A stretch of 64,000 nucleotides of DNA from CALINF01 sp039980455. Its GTDB lineage: Bacteria; Pseudomonadota; Gammaproteobacteria; Pseudomonadales; Halieaceae. Numbering within the stretch: position 1 is the first letter of the stretch; each line of letters begins with the position of its first letter. Shown one piece after another: positions 44,411 through 52,804 of the stretch. A program made the translations under genes and the position numbers. The stretch covers positions 124,001 to 188,000 of the forward strand of contig JBDXCG010000006.1 in assembly GCA_039980455.1 (NCBI GenBank). The letters are read 5' to 3'. Under the pieces are notes generated by a model. That model was given only the letters and a program-made list of their open reading frames with translations. It was not told where the DNA came from and searched no databases.

Positions 44411-44480
44411 GGGGGTATTAGCTCCTTTGTCTTCGCATAGTACCCCATTAATGCCCCCAAAGTCGGGGGTATTTGGGGGT
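44411..44480. repeat. Candidate integrase arm-type sites
   Basis: GGGGGTATTA at 44411-44420, GGGGGTATTT at 44465-44474 and GGGGGTGCG at 44475-44483, plus an inverted copy near 44453 (GCCCCCAA). Matching inverted motifs occur at the left end (30331-30350). Repeats at both ends near the att cores fit arm sites bound by the integrase N-domain. Confidence 0.45.
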
Positions 44481-44581
44481 GCGAACGGTGATTGTCGGTG
44501 ATGTATCGGGTGCAAAAAAAGCCCCTATATCGATGAAATATAAGGGTTTTAGTGATCTTCAGTGATGTGAAAGTATCTGTA

Positions 44582-44606
44582 TTTGGTGGAGGCGGCGGGA
44601 ATTGAA
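44582..44606. repeat. Right attachment-site repeat within ssrA
   Basis: 25 bp identical to 30252-30276. It forms the 3' end of the intact tmRNA (T-arm part, acceptor strand and CCA) plus two flanking T's. Because the element carries the same bases, tmRNA stays functional after insertion. Confidence 0.93.
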
Positions 44607-44974
44607 CCCGCGTCCGCCAGTACTCTGCCATCGGCTCTACATGCTTAGGTTCCGTTAATTAATTTAGCCTCATACAGCCCAACGGGCAGGACGTAATTGG
44701 CGATCCTGTTAAGTTTTAGCAGTTCCACCCCAGGCAGGCTTCACAGCGATCCAGTTCTATATGACAGTCAGTAGCGCGGTACTGGCACCTTGCTAAAGAC
44801 CGCCAGGGCCGAAGCACCTGGATGGTGTTACAAAGGGCTACTTACGCAGCCAGTTGTGCACCGTAGTTGTCGTCATTGGCAACTAATAGTTTGCAGCTTT
44901 GGATTAACGTGATTGGCTACCATCACGGCATGCACCTCAGGGTTCGTGACCGTCGTCGAATCCAAATCGCCCCC
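44584..44974 (-). ncRNA. ssrA: tmRNA
   Basis: 391 nt, one-piece type. The 5' end GGGGGCG (at 44974-44968) pairs with CGCCTCC before ACCA at the 3' end: seven pairs with one G-U, like the E. coli acceptor stem. 5' 'GATTTGGATTCGACG' and 3' 'GCGGGTTCAATTCCCGC' are the conserved tRNA-like parts. The tag frame at 44880-44842 encodes ANDDNYGAQLAA then stop. CCA is encoded. With SmpB (61.2 kb) it rescues stalled ribosomes. Confidence 0.96.
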
Positions 44975-44988
44975 AGTGTGAACTGCGC

Positions 44989-44994
44989 ATTATA
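44989..44994 (-). promoter_or_regulatory. -10 element of ssrA
   Basis: TATAAT on the minus strand, 14 nt before the mature 5' end; transcription would start a few bases ahead of the mature end, which RNase P then trims. No good -35 is seen. Confidence 0.55.
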
Positions 44995-45302
44995 CCGCAG
45001 CGTACTTAATAAGACTGCTCTTTTAGAAAGTAGTTCCATTTGGCCACTTCGCAGGCGGCCTGCGCGGGTGCTCGCTGGCGTTGGTTAGGTAGGCAAACAA
45101 CTCCTTCAAGGCTAAAAGCCCATGATTTATATACGGTTTTTGGAGGTGGGGTGGATGCAATGTCGATGGATAAAGCACCGATGTTGCTAGCTAGCCTGCG
45201 CGGGAATGGTAAGATACGCCCCTTAACTGCCAGGGGAGATTCTCCCTGCGGGTAGGTCGATAAGGCCGGCCTGAGGCAACACTCACTGCACACGGATGTT
45301 TA
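44995..45302. other. Intergenic region between ssrA and the Mrp cluster
   Basis: About 310 bp without a credible gene. It has a hairpin CAGGGGAG/CTCCCTG near 45231-45248, about 55 bp ahead of the first Mrp gene, in the probable leader of that operon. No known riboswitch was recognised. Confidence 0.4.
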
Positions 45303-45773
45303 ATGCGTATCCTGCTAACCCTGCTTTTGTGGTTCACCGCATGGCTACTCTGGAGCGGCATGTTCAAGCCCCTGCTGATTGGGCTTGGCGTGGTGTCGTG
45401 CTTGCTGGTGTTGGTGCTGTCGCGGCGCATGGGCTTTTTCAAGCAAGAGGTATTCAGTCTGCACCTTACCTGGCGCTTGCTGCCCTTTTGGGGTTGGCTG
45501 GGTAAAGAGCTCATCATCGCCAACCTGCAGGTGGCACGCGTGGTGTTAAGTAGACACATGCCCATAAGCCCCACGGTTATCCGTTTGCAGGCCCTGTCGA
45601 GCGATCCTGTTGGCCAGGCCATTCTGGGTAACTCCATCACGCTCACACCCGGTACCGTTACGGTAGATGATCACGAAGGTGAGCTTTTGGTGCATTGCCT
45701 CACACAAGAAGGCGCCGATGCATTGATTGAAGGTGATATGAACCGGCGCGTTGCCGCGGTGTCAGGGAGCTAG
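45303..45773 (+). CDS. mrpE: Mrp-type Na+/H+ antiporter subunit E
   Basis: 156 aa; N-terminal helices ('LLTLLLWFTAWLLWSGM', 'LLIGLGVVSCLLVLVLSRR') and a cytoplasmic-type end 'GNSITLTPGTVTVDDHEGEL', the signature of MrpE/MnhE. First gene of an eight- or nine-gene co-directional cluster. MrpE supports assembly and activity of the antiporter complex. Confidence 0.88.
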   Translation: MRILLTLLLWFTAWLLWSGMFKPLLIGLGVVSCLLVLVLSRRMGFFKQEVFSLHLTWRLLPFWGWLGKELIIANLQVARVVLSRHMPISPTVIRLQALSSDPVGQAILGNSITLTPGTVTVDDHEGELLVHCLTQEGADALIEGDMNRRVAAVSGS

Positions 45774-45777
45774 GCGG

Positions 45778-46146
45778 GTGTTCTTAGCAGCCTCTATCGC
45801 AATATTGGTCACCATGATTCTTGCGTTAGCACGGGCGCTGATAGGCCCCAGTGTTTACGATCGCATACTGGCAGTGAACATGTTTGGTACTAAAACGGTG
45901 CTGTTGTTTTCAGTAGTCGCGTTCTTATATGGCCGGCCGGACTTTCTCGATTTAGCACTGGCGTATGCGCTTATCAACTTTATTGGCGTGCTCGCCGTGT
46001 TGCAGTTTTTTGAAAATAGAAAAGCGCGCGATGCCGATCAACCAATAGATTCATCTGGGTATGAAGCTAACGCCAATCCCGAATCTAAACCCACAGCAAA
46101 GCCCGCAGCTAAGCCTACAGTTAAACCCGCAGCAGGAGATGCCTAA
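45778..46146 (+). CDS. mrpF: Mrp-type antiporter subunit F
   Basis: 122 aa from GTG 45778, 4 bp after mrpE and behind GGGAG; an upstream in-frame start would overlap mrpE. Three TM helices with 'RALIGPSVYDRILAVNMFG' typical of MrpF. The C-terminus is extended by a low-complexity Lys-Pro-Ala tail ('KPTAKPAAKPTVKPAAG'), absent from usual ~90-aa MrpF proteins. Confidence 0.87.
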   Translation: MFLAASIAILVTMILALARALIGPSVYDRILAVNMFGTKTVLLFSVVAFLYGRPDFLDLALAYALINFIGVLAVLQFFENRKARDADQPIDSSGYEANANPESKPTAKPAAKPTVKPAAGDA

Positions 46147-46472
46147 TGGCGATGCTGCTTGATGGATTGAGTTGGGTAATGCTGGTGGGTGGTGGCCTAT
46201 TCGTGTTGATTGGCGGCATTGGCGTGTTGCGCCTGCCAGACCTATACACACGCATGCATGCCGGTAGTCTTACCGATACGCTGGGCACCTTGCTAATACT
46301 CGGCGGCATTATGTTGCAGGCAGGGCTAACGCTGGCCACGGTTAAGCTATTGGCCATTGCCGTTTTCCTATTGCTAACCGGGCCTACTGCAACGTATGCA
46401 CTGGCCAACGCCGCATTTTTAGCAGGGCTGCTGCCTAAAAACGCCGACTTGCCGGAGGATATTGCTCCGTGA
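46146..46472 (+). CDS. mrpG: Mrp-type antiporter subunit G
   Basis: 108 aa, three TM helices, with 'IGGIGVLRLPDLYTRMHAGS' characteristic of MrpG/PhaG. It starts inside the mrpF stop (TAATG) and ends overlapping the next start (TGATG). Confidence 0.9.
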   Translation: MAMLLDGLSWVMLVGGGLFVLIGGIGVLRLPDLYTRMHAGSLTDTLGTLLILGGIMLQAGLTLATVKLLAIAVFLLLTGPTATYALANAAFLAGLLPKNADLPEDIAP

Positions 46473-47455
46473 TGACAGTGGTGTTTGGATTGTTTCTGCT
46501 CACGTTGCTGGTGATCACGGCCATCGCGATTGTGCGCGAAGAAAACCTGTTCACGTCGGTAATGCTCACGGGCATATTCTCGCTGTTAATGGCCTCCAAC
46601 TTTTTCATATTGGATGCCGCCGATGTCGCGCTTACCGAGGCAGCGATTGGCGCAGGTATTTCAACGGTATTGTTATTGGGCGCGCTAGCGTTAACGCCAC
46701 GCAACGAACGCAAATACCGCGGCGGCCGCTGGATGGCGCTAGTGGTGGTAACACTCACCACGCTGGTGGTGGTGTACGCCACGTTCGAAAAACCCAGACT
46801 GGGTGACCCAGAAGCACCGGTGCATCAGCACGTGGCACCGTGGTATCTGGAGAAAACCCCCGAGCTTATCGACATTCCCAATGTGGTAACCGCCGTGCTG
46901 GGTTCGTACCGTGCTTACGACACCCTCGGCGAAGTGATCGTGGTACTTACTGCCGGTATCGGTGTGCTGTTTCTATTGGGTTTGCCTGGCGCAGTGGGTG
47001 ATCGCAAGCCAGAAGACTTAGCCACGGGCCGCACCTATCTTAGCCATCACCTGGTGCCCCAAGTAGTAGGGCAGTTATTGATTCCCTTTATTTTGCTGTT
47101 TGCGCTGTATGTGCAGTTTCATGGGGAGTATGGCCCTGGAGGCGGCTTTCAGGCGGGCGCTATTTTTGCGGCAGCGATAATTTTGTACGCGTTGATTGAA
47201 GGCGAGCGCGAGGCGCTGAACGTGATATCACCGCGCACGCTAATGTGGATGATGGCCGGCGGAGCGTTGCTGTATGGCGGGGTGGGCATTGCCACCATGC
47301 TAATGGGCGGCAATTTTTTAGAGTATGGCGTGTTAACCAGCAACCCCATCGTTGGTCAGCAGATGGGCATCATACTGATTGAGCTTGGCGTTGGCATAAC
47401 CGTTGCGGGCGTTCTACTGGCTATCTACCACGCCTTCGCCGCGCGGGGGCGTTAG
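46472..47455 (+). CDS. mrpB: Fused MrpA C-terminal (DUF4040) / MrpB subunit
   Basis: 327 aa from ATG 46472 (GTG 46469 is also possible; GGAGG upstream serves both). Residues ~1-95 match the DUF4040 part that in other systems is the MrpA C-terminus ('ALTEAAIGAGISTVLLLGAL'). Residues ~190-325 are MnhB ('YVQFHGEYGPGGGFQAGAI', 'NFLEYGVLTSNPIVGQQMGI'). Splitting MrpA and joining its tail to MrpB is a variant layout. Confidence 0.88.
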   Translation: MTVVFGLFLLTLLVITAIAIVREENLFTSVMLTGIFSLLMASNFFILDAADVALTEAAIGAGISTVLLLGALALTPRNERKYRGGRWMALVVVTLTTLVVVYATFEKPRLGDPEAPVHQHVAPWYLEKTPELIDIPNVVTAVLGSYRAYDTLGEVIVVLTAGIGVLFLLGLPGAVGDRKPEDLATGRTYLSHHLVPQVVGQLLIPFILLFALYVQFHGEYGPGGGFQAGAIFAAAIILYALIEGEREALNVISPRTLMWMMAGGALLYGGVGIATMLMGGNFLEYGVLTSNPIVGQQMGIILIELGVGITVAGVLLAIYHAFAARGR

Positions 47456-47458
47456 CGC

Positions 47459-47833
47459 ATGGAATTGCTGGGTCTCTATAACTACTGGGTGTTTGCGGTG
47501 CTGTTGATGGTGGGTTTTTACGCCGTTATCGCCAAGCCCAATATGATTAAAAAGCTACTGGGCCTGAGTATTTTTCAGGCCGCGGTTTTTCTGTTGTACA
47601 TCACCATGGACAAAGTAGAGGGCGGTACCGCGCCCATTATCCAGAAAGGGGTGGTAGACGCGATTTACTCCAACCCCTTGCCACAGGTACTTATTCTTAC
47701 AGCGATTGTTGTGGGTATCTCTACTACTGCGTTGGGTCTGGCGTTGGTTGTGCGCATCTATGAGGCGTACGGCACCATCGAAGAAGACGAAACCCAGCAG
47801 TTGGATATCGAAGAACCGGATTCGCAAGCGTGA
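47459..47833 (+). CDS. mrpC: Mrp-type antiporter subunit C (NuoK-like)
   Basis: 124 aa, three TM helices, 'MIKKLLGLSIFQAAVFLLYI' and 'DPLPQ'-type region 'SNPLPQVLILTAIVVGIST' are clear MrpC/NuoK features. Starts 3 bp after mrpB; its stop overlaps the GTG start of mrpD. Confidence 0.92.
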   Translation: MELLGLYNYWVFAVLLMVGFYAVIAKPNMIKKLLGLSIFQAAVFLLYITMDKVEGGTAPIIQKGVVDAIYSNPLPQVLILTAIVVGISTTALGLALVVRIYEAYGTIEEDETQQLDIEEPDSQA

Positions 47834-49320
47834 GCCTCGCCCAACAACTGCCAGCATTGCAAATTGTCGTGCCGCTTCTCACGGCGCCATTGGTCGTATT
47901 ACTACGTGGCCCGGGTTTAGCTTGGGCAGCAGCCAGCGCCGCATCATTGATGGCGTTTGTGATTGCCATTGCAATTACCTCCATGGTGCTAACCGGAGGT
48001 GCGCTCAGTTACGAGATGGGCGGGTGGCCAGCGCCTTTTGGTATCACGCTTGAGATAGATGCCTTAAGTGCGCTGATGCTGTTACTGGTTACCGGGGCCT
48101 CTGCCGTAACATTGCTGTGTGGCCGCGCCAGTCTGGCTCAGAATATGGACGCGGGGCGCCAACACCTGTTTTTTGCCGCCTGGCTCATTGTATTGGCAGG
48201 GCTAGCGGGTATTGCCGCTACTGGCGATGCGTTCAACGTGTTTGTATTCATGGAAATCTCCTCGCTTGCCAGCTACGTGCTGATTGCGGCGGGCTCAGAT
48301 CGCCGCGCATTAACCGCCACGTTCAAGTACCTCATCATGGGTACGATTGGTGCCACCTTCTACCTGATTGGGGTAGGGCTGGTGTACATGATGACGGGCA
48401 CCTTGAACTTTGCGGATATGGAATTGCGCATTGCCGATGTCACCGATCAGCGGCCCATTTTGGTGGCGGCAGGTTTCATCACTGTGGGGCTGGCACTAAA
48501 AGCGGCGGTGTTCCCACTGCATATCTGGCTACCCAATGCCTATACCTATGCGCCGCATATGGTTACAGCCTTTCTCGCAGCGTGTTCTACCAAGGTAGCC
48601 ATTTATGTGTTGCTGCGTTTCGACTTCCTGGTGTTTCAGGGCAATCTCGAGGCGCACGCGATTCAGTTTGCGATTTTCCTCGCGCCGTTGGCATTGCTGG
48701 GTATTTTGGTGGGCTCTGCTGTAGCAATGGTGGAAGTAAACATCAAACGACTATTGGCGTTTTCGTCCGTCGCGCAAATCGGTTACATCCTGCTGGGCGC
48801 AAGCTTCGCCAGTGCTGCCGGCCTTACGGCCTCTGTTGCACTCATGTTTAATCATGCGCTGGCCAAGGGTGCACTGTTTTTGGCCGTAGCCGCTATCGCA
48901 ACGCGCATTGCCGGATTGCGGCTAGACAATATTGCAGGCATTGGGCGTCGCATGCCCTGGACATGCGCCGCGCTGGCATTGGCTGGCGCTAGCTTGGTCG
49001 GGATTCCCGGTACGGCAGGCTTTGTATCTAAATGGCTATTACTGCAAGCCGCCTTCGAGCAAGGCACGTTTGGCATTGTGGCTATAGTCGTCGTTGTCAT
49101 GAGTTCGCTGGCGGCAGTGGTGTACATCTGGCGTATTGTTGAGTGTGTGTATTTCGGCACACCCAAAAATGAAGACACAACATTCGCAGAGGCTCCGCTA
49201 CCGCTAGTTGCCGGGCTTTGGATAGTTGCATTGGCCAATGTCTACTTTGGCCTTGTACCCGCGCTGCCGGTAACGCTGGCAGAAACAGCGGCGGCTGACT
49301 TGTTGAGTCATCTACCGTGA
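47830..49320 (+). CDS. mrpD: Mrp-type antiporter subunit D (first copy)
   Basis: 496 aa from GTG 47830, about 14 TM helices of the NuoL/M/N superfamily. Key segments: 'NVFVFMEISSLASYVLIA' (TM5 Glu), 'AAVFPLHIWLPNAYTYAP' (TM7 region) and a TM8 Lys in 'ACSTKVAIYVLL'. It ends with overlap to the next gene. It forms a proton/sodium path in the complex. Confidence 0.9.
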   Translation: MSLAQQLPALQIVVPLLTAPLVVLLRGPGLAWAAASAASLMAFVIAIAITSMVLTGGALSYEMGGWPAPFGITLEIDALSALMLLLVTGASAVTLLCGRASLAQNMDAGRQHLFFAAWLIVLAGLAGIAATGDAFNVFVFMEISSLASYVLIAAGSDRRALTATFKYLIMGTIGATFYLIGVGLVYMMTGTLNFADMELRIADVTDQRPILVAAGFITVGLALKAAVFPLHIWLPNAYTYAPHMVTAFLAACSTKVAIYVLLRFDFLVFQGNLEAHAIQFAIFLAPLALLGILVGSAVAMVEVNIKRLLAFSSVAQIGYILLGASFASAAGLTASVALMFNHALAKGALFLAVAAIATRIAGLRLDNIAGIGRRMPWTCAALALAGASLVGIPGTAGFVSKWLLLQAAFEQGTFGIVAIVVVVMSSLAAVVYIWRIVECVYFGTPKNEDTTFAEAPLPLVAGLWIVALANVYFGLVPALPVTLAETAAADLLSHLP

Positions 49321-50780
49321 ACCCTACCGACACAATCGCTATCGCAATGCTGTTGCCTCTCATTGGGGCAGTGGGTATTGCATTGTGCGGCCGCTGGCCC
49401 AGTGTGCGCGAAGGTGTAACGCTTGTTACTGCTACCTCGCTGGCGGTGGTGGTGTGGTCATTAACGCCGCACATCATGGCGGGCGAACGTCCTGAGCTGG
49501 TAGTCGCTCCATTGTTCGACGGTCTCTCGCTTGCCTTCACCGTAGAGCCTCTTGGCATGTTGTTCGCGGCACTCGCGTCCACATTGTGGATTGTTAACTC
49601 GGTGTACTCCATTGGCTACATGCGCGGTAACAACGAGAAGAACCAAACACGCTTTTATGTGTGCTTTGCCATCGCTATTAGCGCGGTGATGGGCATCGCA
49701 TTTGCCGGTAACTTGCTCACGCTATTTCTGTGTTACGAAGTACTCACCTTGTCTACGTTCCCCTTGGTGGCACATAAGGGCGATGCTGCCACGGTGCGTT
49801 CGGCGCGCATCTACCTGGGTATTTTATTGGGTACCTCTATCGCGCTGTTTCTGCCCGCCATTATCTGGACGTACATGGCCACGGGTACGTTAACGTTTGA
49901 ACCTGGCGGCATTATCAGCGGCAAGCTGGCTGGCCCCGCAGTAGGCTTGCTACTGGGCTTGTATGTGTTTGGTATTGGTAAGGCCGCCATGATGCCCGTG
50001 CATCGCTGGTTGCCGGCGGCGATGGTAGCGCCCACGCCGGTTAGTGCCTTGCTGCACGCCGTGGCCGTGGTGAAAGCGGGCGTGTTTACACTAACCAAAG
50101 TCATCATCTATGTCTTTGGCGTAGACTTTCTGTTTGCGCAGCCATCAGCTGAATGGCTGTTGTATGCAGCGGCATTCACTATTCTTGCTGCCAGCGTAGT
50201 GGCCCTGCGCCAGCAAAATCTCAAACGTATGCTGGCGTACTCCACTATTGGGCAGTTGTCGTACGTGATCCTGGCTGCGGCTATTCTCACACCCTTGTCT
50301 GAAATAGGCGCCGCCGTTCATATCGTGGCCCACGCCTTTGGCAAAATCACACTGTTCTTTGCCGCGGGTGCTATCTATACCGCATCTAAGAAAACCGAGT
50401 TGAATCAGCTGCGCGGTATTGGCGCGCGCATGCCTTGGACAATGGCGGCGTTTACCATTGGTGCCTTGTCGATGATCGGCGTGCCGCCCACCGGTGGCTT
50501 CGTATCCAAATGGTTTATCCTCGCCGGTGCGTTCCAGAGCAATAACTACGTTGCCATTTTCACCATCATTGTCAGTACCATTTTGAATGCGGCCTATTTT
50601 CTGCCGATCATATTTATGGCGTGGTTCTCTAAGGAGGCCCCGGGTGGCAAAGCGCATGGCGAAGCGCCGTGGCCGGCAGTACTGGCATTGTGCGTAACAG
50701 CTGCGCTGACGCTCGCGTTCTTCTTTTTTAATCAGCCGGTGCTGGATCTCGAAAGCCAGTTGGTGGGAAGGGTGAAATGA
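49317..50780 (+). CDS. Second antiporter-type (MrpD/NuoN-like) subunit
   Basis: 487 aa, GTG start overlapping mrpD. Same superfamily: 'LLTLFLCYEVLTLSTFPLV' (TM5 Glu), 'AAMMPVHRWLPAAMVAPTP' and 'AVAVVKAGVFTLTK' (TM8 Lys). It is a separate subunit from mrpD and may stand for the MrpA N-terminal part or a further ion channel. Its stop overlaps the 105-aa gene (ATGA). Confidence 0.85.
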   Translation: MNPTDTIAIAMLLPLIGAVGIALCGRWPSVREGVTLVTATSLAVVVWSLTPHIMAGERPELVVAPLFDGLSLAFTVEPLGMLFAALASTLWIVNSVYSIGYMRGNNEKNQTRFYVCFAIAISAVMGIAFAGNLLTLFLCYEVLTLSTFPLVAHKGDAATVRSARIYLGILLGTSIALFLPAIIWTYMATGTLTFEPGGIISGKLAGPAVGLLLGLYVFGIGKAAMMPVHRWLPAAMVAPTPVSALLHAVAVVKAGVFTLTKVIIYVFGVDFLFAQPSAEWLLYAAAFTILAASVVALRQQNLKRMLAYSTIGQLSYVILAAAILTPLSEIGAAVHIVAHAFGKITLFFAAGAIYTASKKTELNQLRGIGARMPWTMAAFTIGALSMIGVPPTGGFVSKWFILAGAFQSNNYVAIFTIIVSTILNAAYFLPIIFMAWFSKEAPGGKAHGEAPWPAVLALCVTAALTLAFFFFNQPVLDLESQLVGRVK

Positions 50781-51094
50781 CCGAACGTGATAACAATGCG
50801 CATGAGGCGCAAACCGGTGATTCGCCTGTTGTGGATGTGCCGCGGGTGGAAGGAGACGATAACCATTGGCTAACACGGCCGAGCACAATCCGCCTGCTGT
50901 GGATTGGTTTTTCTGTTGTGCTGGCCATCACCGTGCTGCTGCAATTGGTTATCAAGGTAAAGGGATACTTTGGCGTTGATGGCTGGTTCGGCTTTGGCGC
51001 TGTGTTTGGGTTTGCCTGCTGCGTGGCGATGGTATTGGTAGCCAAGGTGCTGGGTGTTCTGCTGAAGCGGCCCGAGGATTACTACGATGATTGA
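50777..51094 (+). CDS. Small two-helix membrane protein of the Mrp cluster
   Basis: 105 aa: acidic N-terminus, helices 'LWIGFSVVLAITVLLQLVI' and 'FGAVFGFACCVAMVLVAKVL', and a short end 'LKRPEDYYDD'. No function known. It overlaps both neighbours by 4-8 bp, so it is an integral part of the operon and perhaps a structural subunit of the complex. Confidence 0.75.
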   Translation: MTERDNNAHEAQTGDSPVVDVPRVEGDDNHWLTRPSTIRLLWIGFSVVLAITVLLQLVIKVKGYFGVDGWFGFGAVFGFACCVAMVLVAKVLGVLLKRPEDYYDD

Positions 51095-52772
51095 TGGCAT
51101 GATGCCACCAGCGTTGTTCCTCTTGGCCGGCGCTTTGCTTATTGGTGTAACGCGCGGCCATCTGCGCACGGCTGTTCTGTTTCTGGCGCCCGTGGCCACC
51201 TTGTGGGCTATCTGGCAGGTGCCCGATGGCGTTGCCGCTACGGCGCAGTTTCTGGGTTATCACATAGAGCCGGTAGAAGGCAGCGCCGTTCGACGTTTGT
51301 TCGCGTCTATCTTTTCAATCATGGCATTTACCGGCGGCTTATTCGCATTCAGACATGCCCGTTGGTACGAGCTGTCAGCCGCGTATGCCTACGCAGCTGG
51401 CGCAGTGGGCGTGTGTTTTGCTGGCGACCTCATCACCCTGTTTTTATTCTGGGAGTTGATGGCGATATTCTCCACGGTGGTGGTGTGGTGCGGTGGTACA
51501 GACGCTGCTCGAGCGGCGGGTATTCGCTACGCCATCATGCACTTACTCGGCGGTGTCATTCTTAAAGTGGGCATCGAGGGAATAGTGGTGCACACGGGCT
51601 CTACCGACATCCAACCCTTGCTGGCGACCAACTTCGATACGTGGATGATTCTCATCGGTATTTTGATTAACGCGGCGGCGCCACCTGTGTCGGCATGGCT
51701 TGCCGATGCCTATCCTGCGTCCAGTCCTACCGGCTCAGTATTTCTATCGGCCTTTACCACTAAATCAGCTGTGCTCGCGCTCATTCTGTTGTTCCCGGGT
51801 GAGCCCATGTTGATCTGGGTGGGGCTGTACATGATCTTCTACGGCATCATCTATGCATTGCTGGAAAACGATGCCCGGCGGATCCTCGCCTACTCCATTG
51901 TGAATCAGGTTGGCTTCATGGTGGTGGCCATCGGTATAGGCACCGAGCTGGCGATCAATGGCGCTGCGGCGCACGCGTTCGCGCATATCATCTACAAGGC
52001 GCTGTTGTTTATGAGCGCCGGCGTGGTGATCTACCGCACAGGTGTAACACGTTGTTCTGACCTTGGCGGATTGTTTCGTACCATGCCCCTCACCACGGTG
52101 TGCGGCATCATTGGTGCGTTGGCGATTTCCAGCTTTCCGCTCACCTCGGGCTTTACCACTAAAACGCTGATTTCAGTAGCGGCAGAGCAGCAGGGTTTAG
52201 TATTGGTGTACTTCGCGCTGGCCGCAGCCTCGGCTGGCGTGTTCCTACACGCAGGTATTAAGTTTCCCTGGTTTGTATTCTTCCAGAAAGATTCTGGCAT
52301 GCGGCCCAAAGATGCGCCGTGGAATATGGGAGCGGCCATGGTGTTTTTTGCCTTCCTGTGTATTTTGATCGGCGTCTACCCAGAGCCCTTGTGGGCGCTG
52401 CTACCGTATCCGATCGAGTACGAGGCGTATGCGCCGGGTAAGGTGCTGTTCTATCTGCAGCTGTTGTTGTTCTCTGGGCTGGCGTTCTTCCTGCTATTGC
52501 CGCTGATGAAGCGCACGCTCACTATTTCATTGGATACCGATTGGATCTGGCGAGTGGTGCTAACGCGCAGCGGGTTATGGCTGTTGAACGTGCTGCAGGT
52601 GGTGGGTGATCAGCTTGGCGCGGCCAGCGATGCGGTGCGCCAGGGCGGGGGTGTCAGACTCGAACGCCTACTCGGTAGCACCGGCGCGCTGGGTCGTACC
52701 TGGAAAATAGGCACCACCGCGTTCTGGATTGCTGTTCTGCTTACGGCCTACGTGCTGCTGTACTATCTCTAG
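51087..52772 (+). CDS. Third antiporter-type (NuoL/MrpD-like) subunit
   Basis: 561 aa with about 15 helices. 'LITLFLFWELMAIFSTVVV' carries the TM5 Glu; the TM7 region reads 'AAAPPVSAWLADAYPASSP' and TM8 'SAFTTKSAVLALIL' with Lys. The C-terminus is extended with an amphipathic stretch and a last helix, as in NuoL or MrpA N-terminal parts. Last gene of the cluster; 33 bp separate it from the convergent hexR. Confidence 0.85.
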   Translation: MIDGMMPPALFLLAGALLIGVTRGHLRTAVLFLAPVATLWAIWQVPDGVAATAQFLGYHIEPVEGSAVRRLFASIFSIMAFTGGLFAFRHARWYELSAAYAYAAGAVGVCFAGDLITLFLFWELMAIFSTVVVWCGGTDAARAAGIRYAIMHLLGGVILKVGIEGIVVHTGSTDIQPLLATNFDTWMILIGILINAAAPPVSAWLADAYPASSPTGSVFLSAFTTKSAVLALILLFPGEPMLIWVGLYMIFYGIIYALLENDARRILAYSIVNQVGFMVVAIGIGTELAINGAAAHAFAHIIYKALLFMSAGVVIYRTGVTRCSDLGGLFRTMPLTTVCGIIGALAISSFPLTSGFTTKTLISVAAEQQGLVLVYFALAAASAGVFLHAGIKFPWFVFFQKDSGMRPKDAPWNMGAAMVFFAFLCILIGVYPEPLWALLPYPIEYEAYAPGKVLFYLQLLLFSGLAFFLLLPLMKRTLTISLDTDWIWRVVLTRSGLWLLNVLQVVGDQLGAASDAVRQGGGVRLERLLGSTGALGRTWKIGTTAFWIAVLLTAYVLLYYL

Positions 52773-52804
52773 ATGTATCTCTAGATCTATCTCTGGCTTT
52801 CGCT

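Larger units (their letters stand above)
30252..44606. mobile_element. Genomic island integrated at the 3' end of ssrA
   Basis: About 14.35 kb bounded by 25-bp identical direct repeats (30252-30276 and 44582-44606). The right copy is the true 3' end of tmRNA; the left copy is a displaced duplicate followed by unrelated AT-rich DNA. A P4-type integrase sits next to the ssrA end. Content: restriction-modification genes, AlpA/HUH-Rep module, GIY-YIG protein, NlpC/P60-like protein, a second recombinase and a retron. Integration into ssrA 3' ends by tyrosine recombinases is well known. No conjugation or phage-structural genes are seen, so it would need helper functions to move between cells. Confidence 0.92.

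Noticed and set aside
52770..52800. Short TCTAGAT / ATCTCT repeats behind the last Mrp gene
   Set aside because: Brief low-complexity repeat with no stem strong enough to call.
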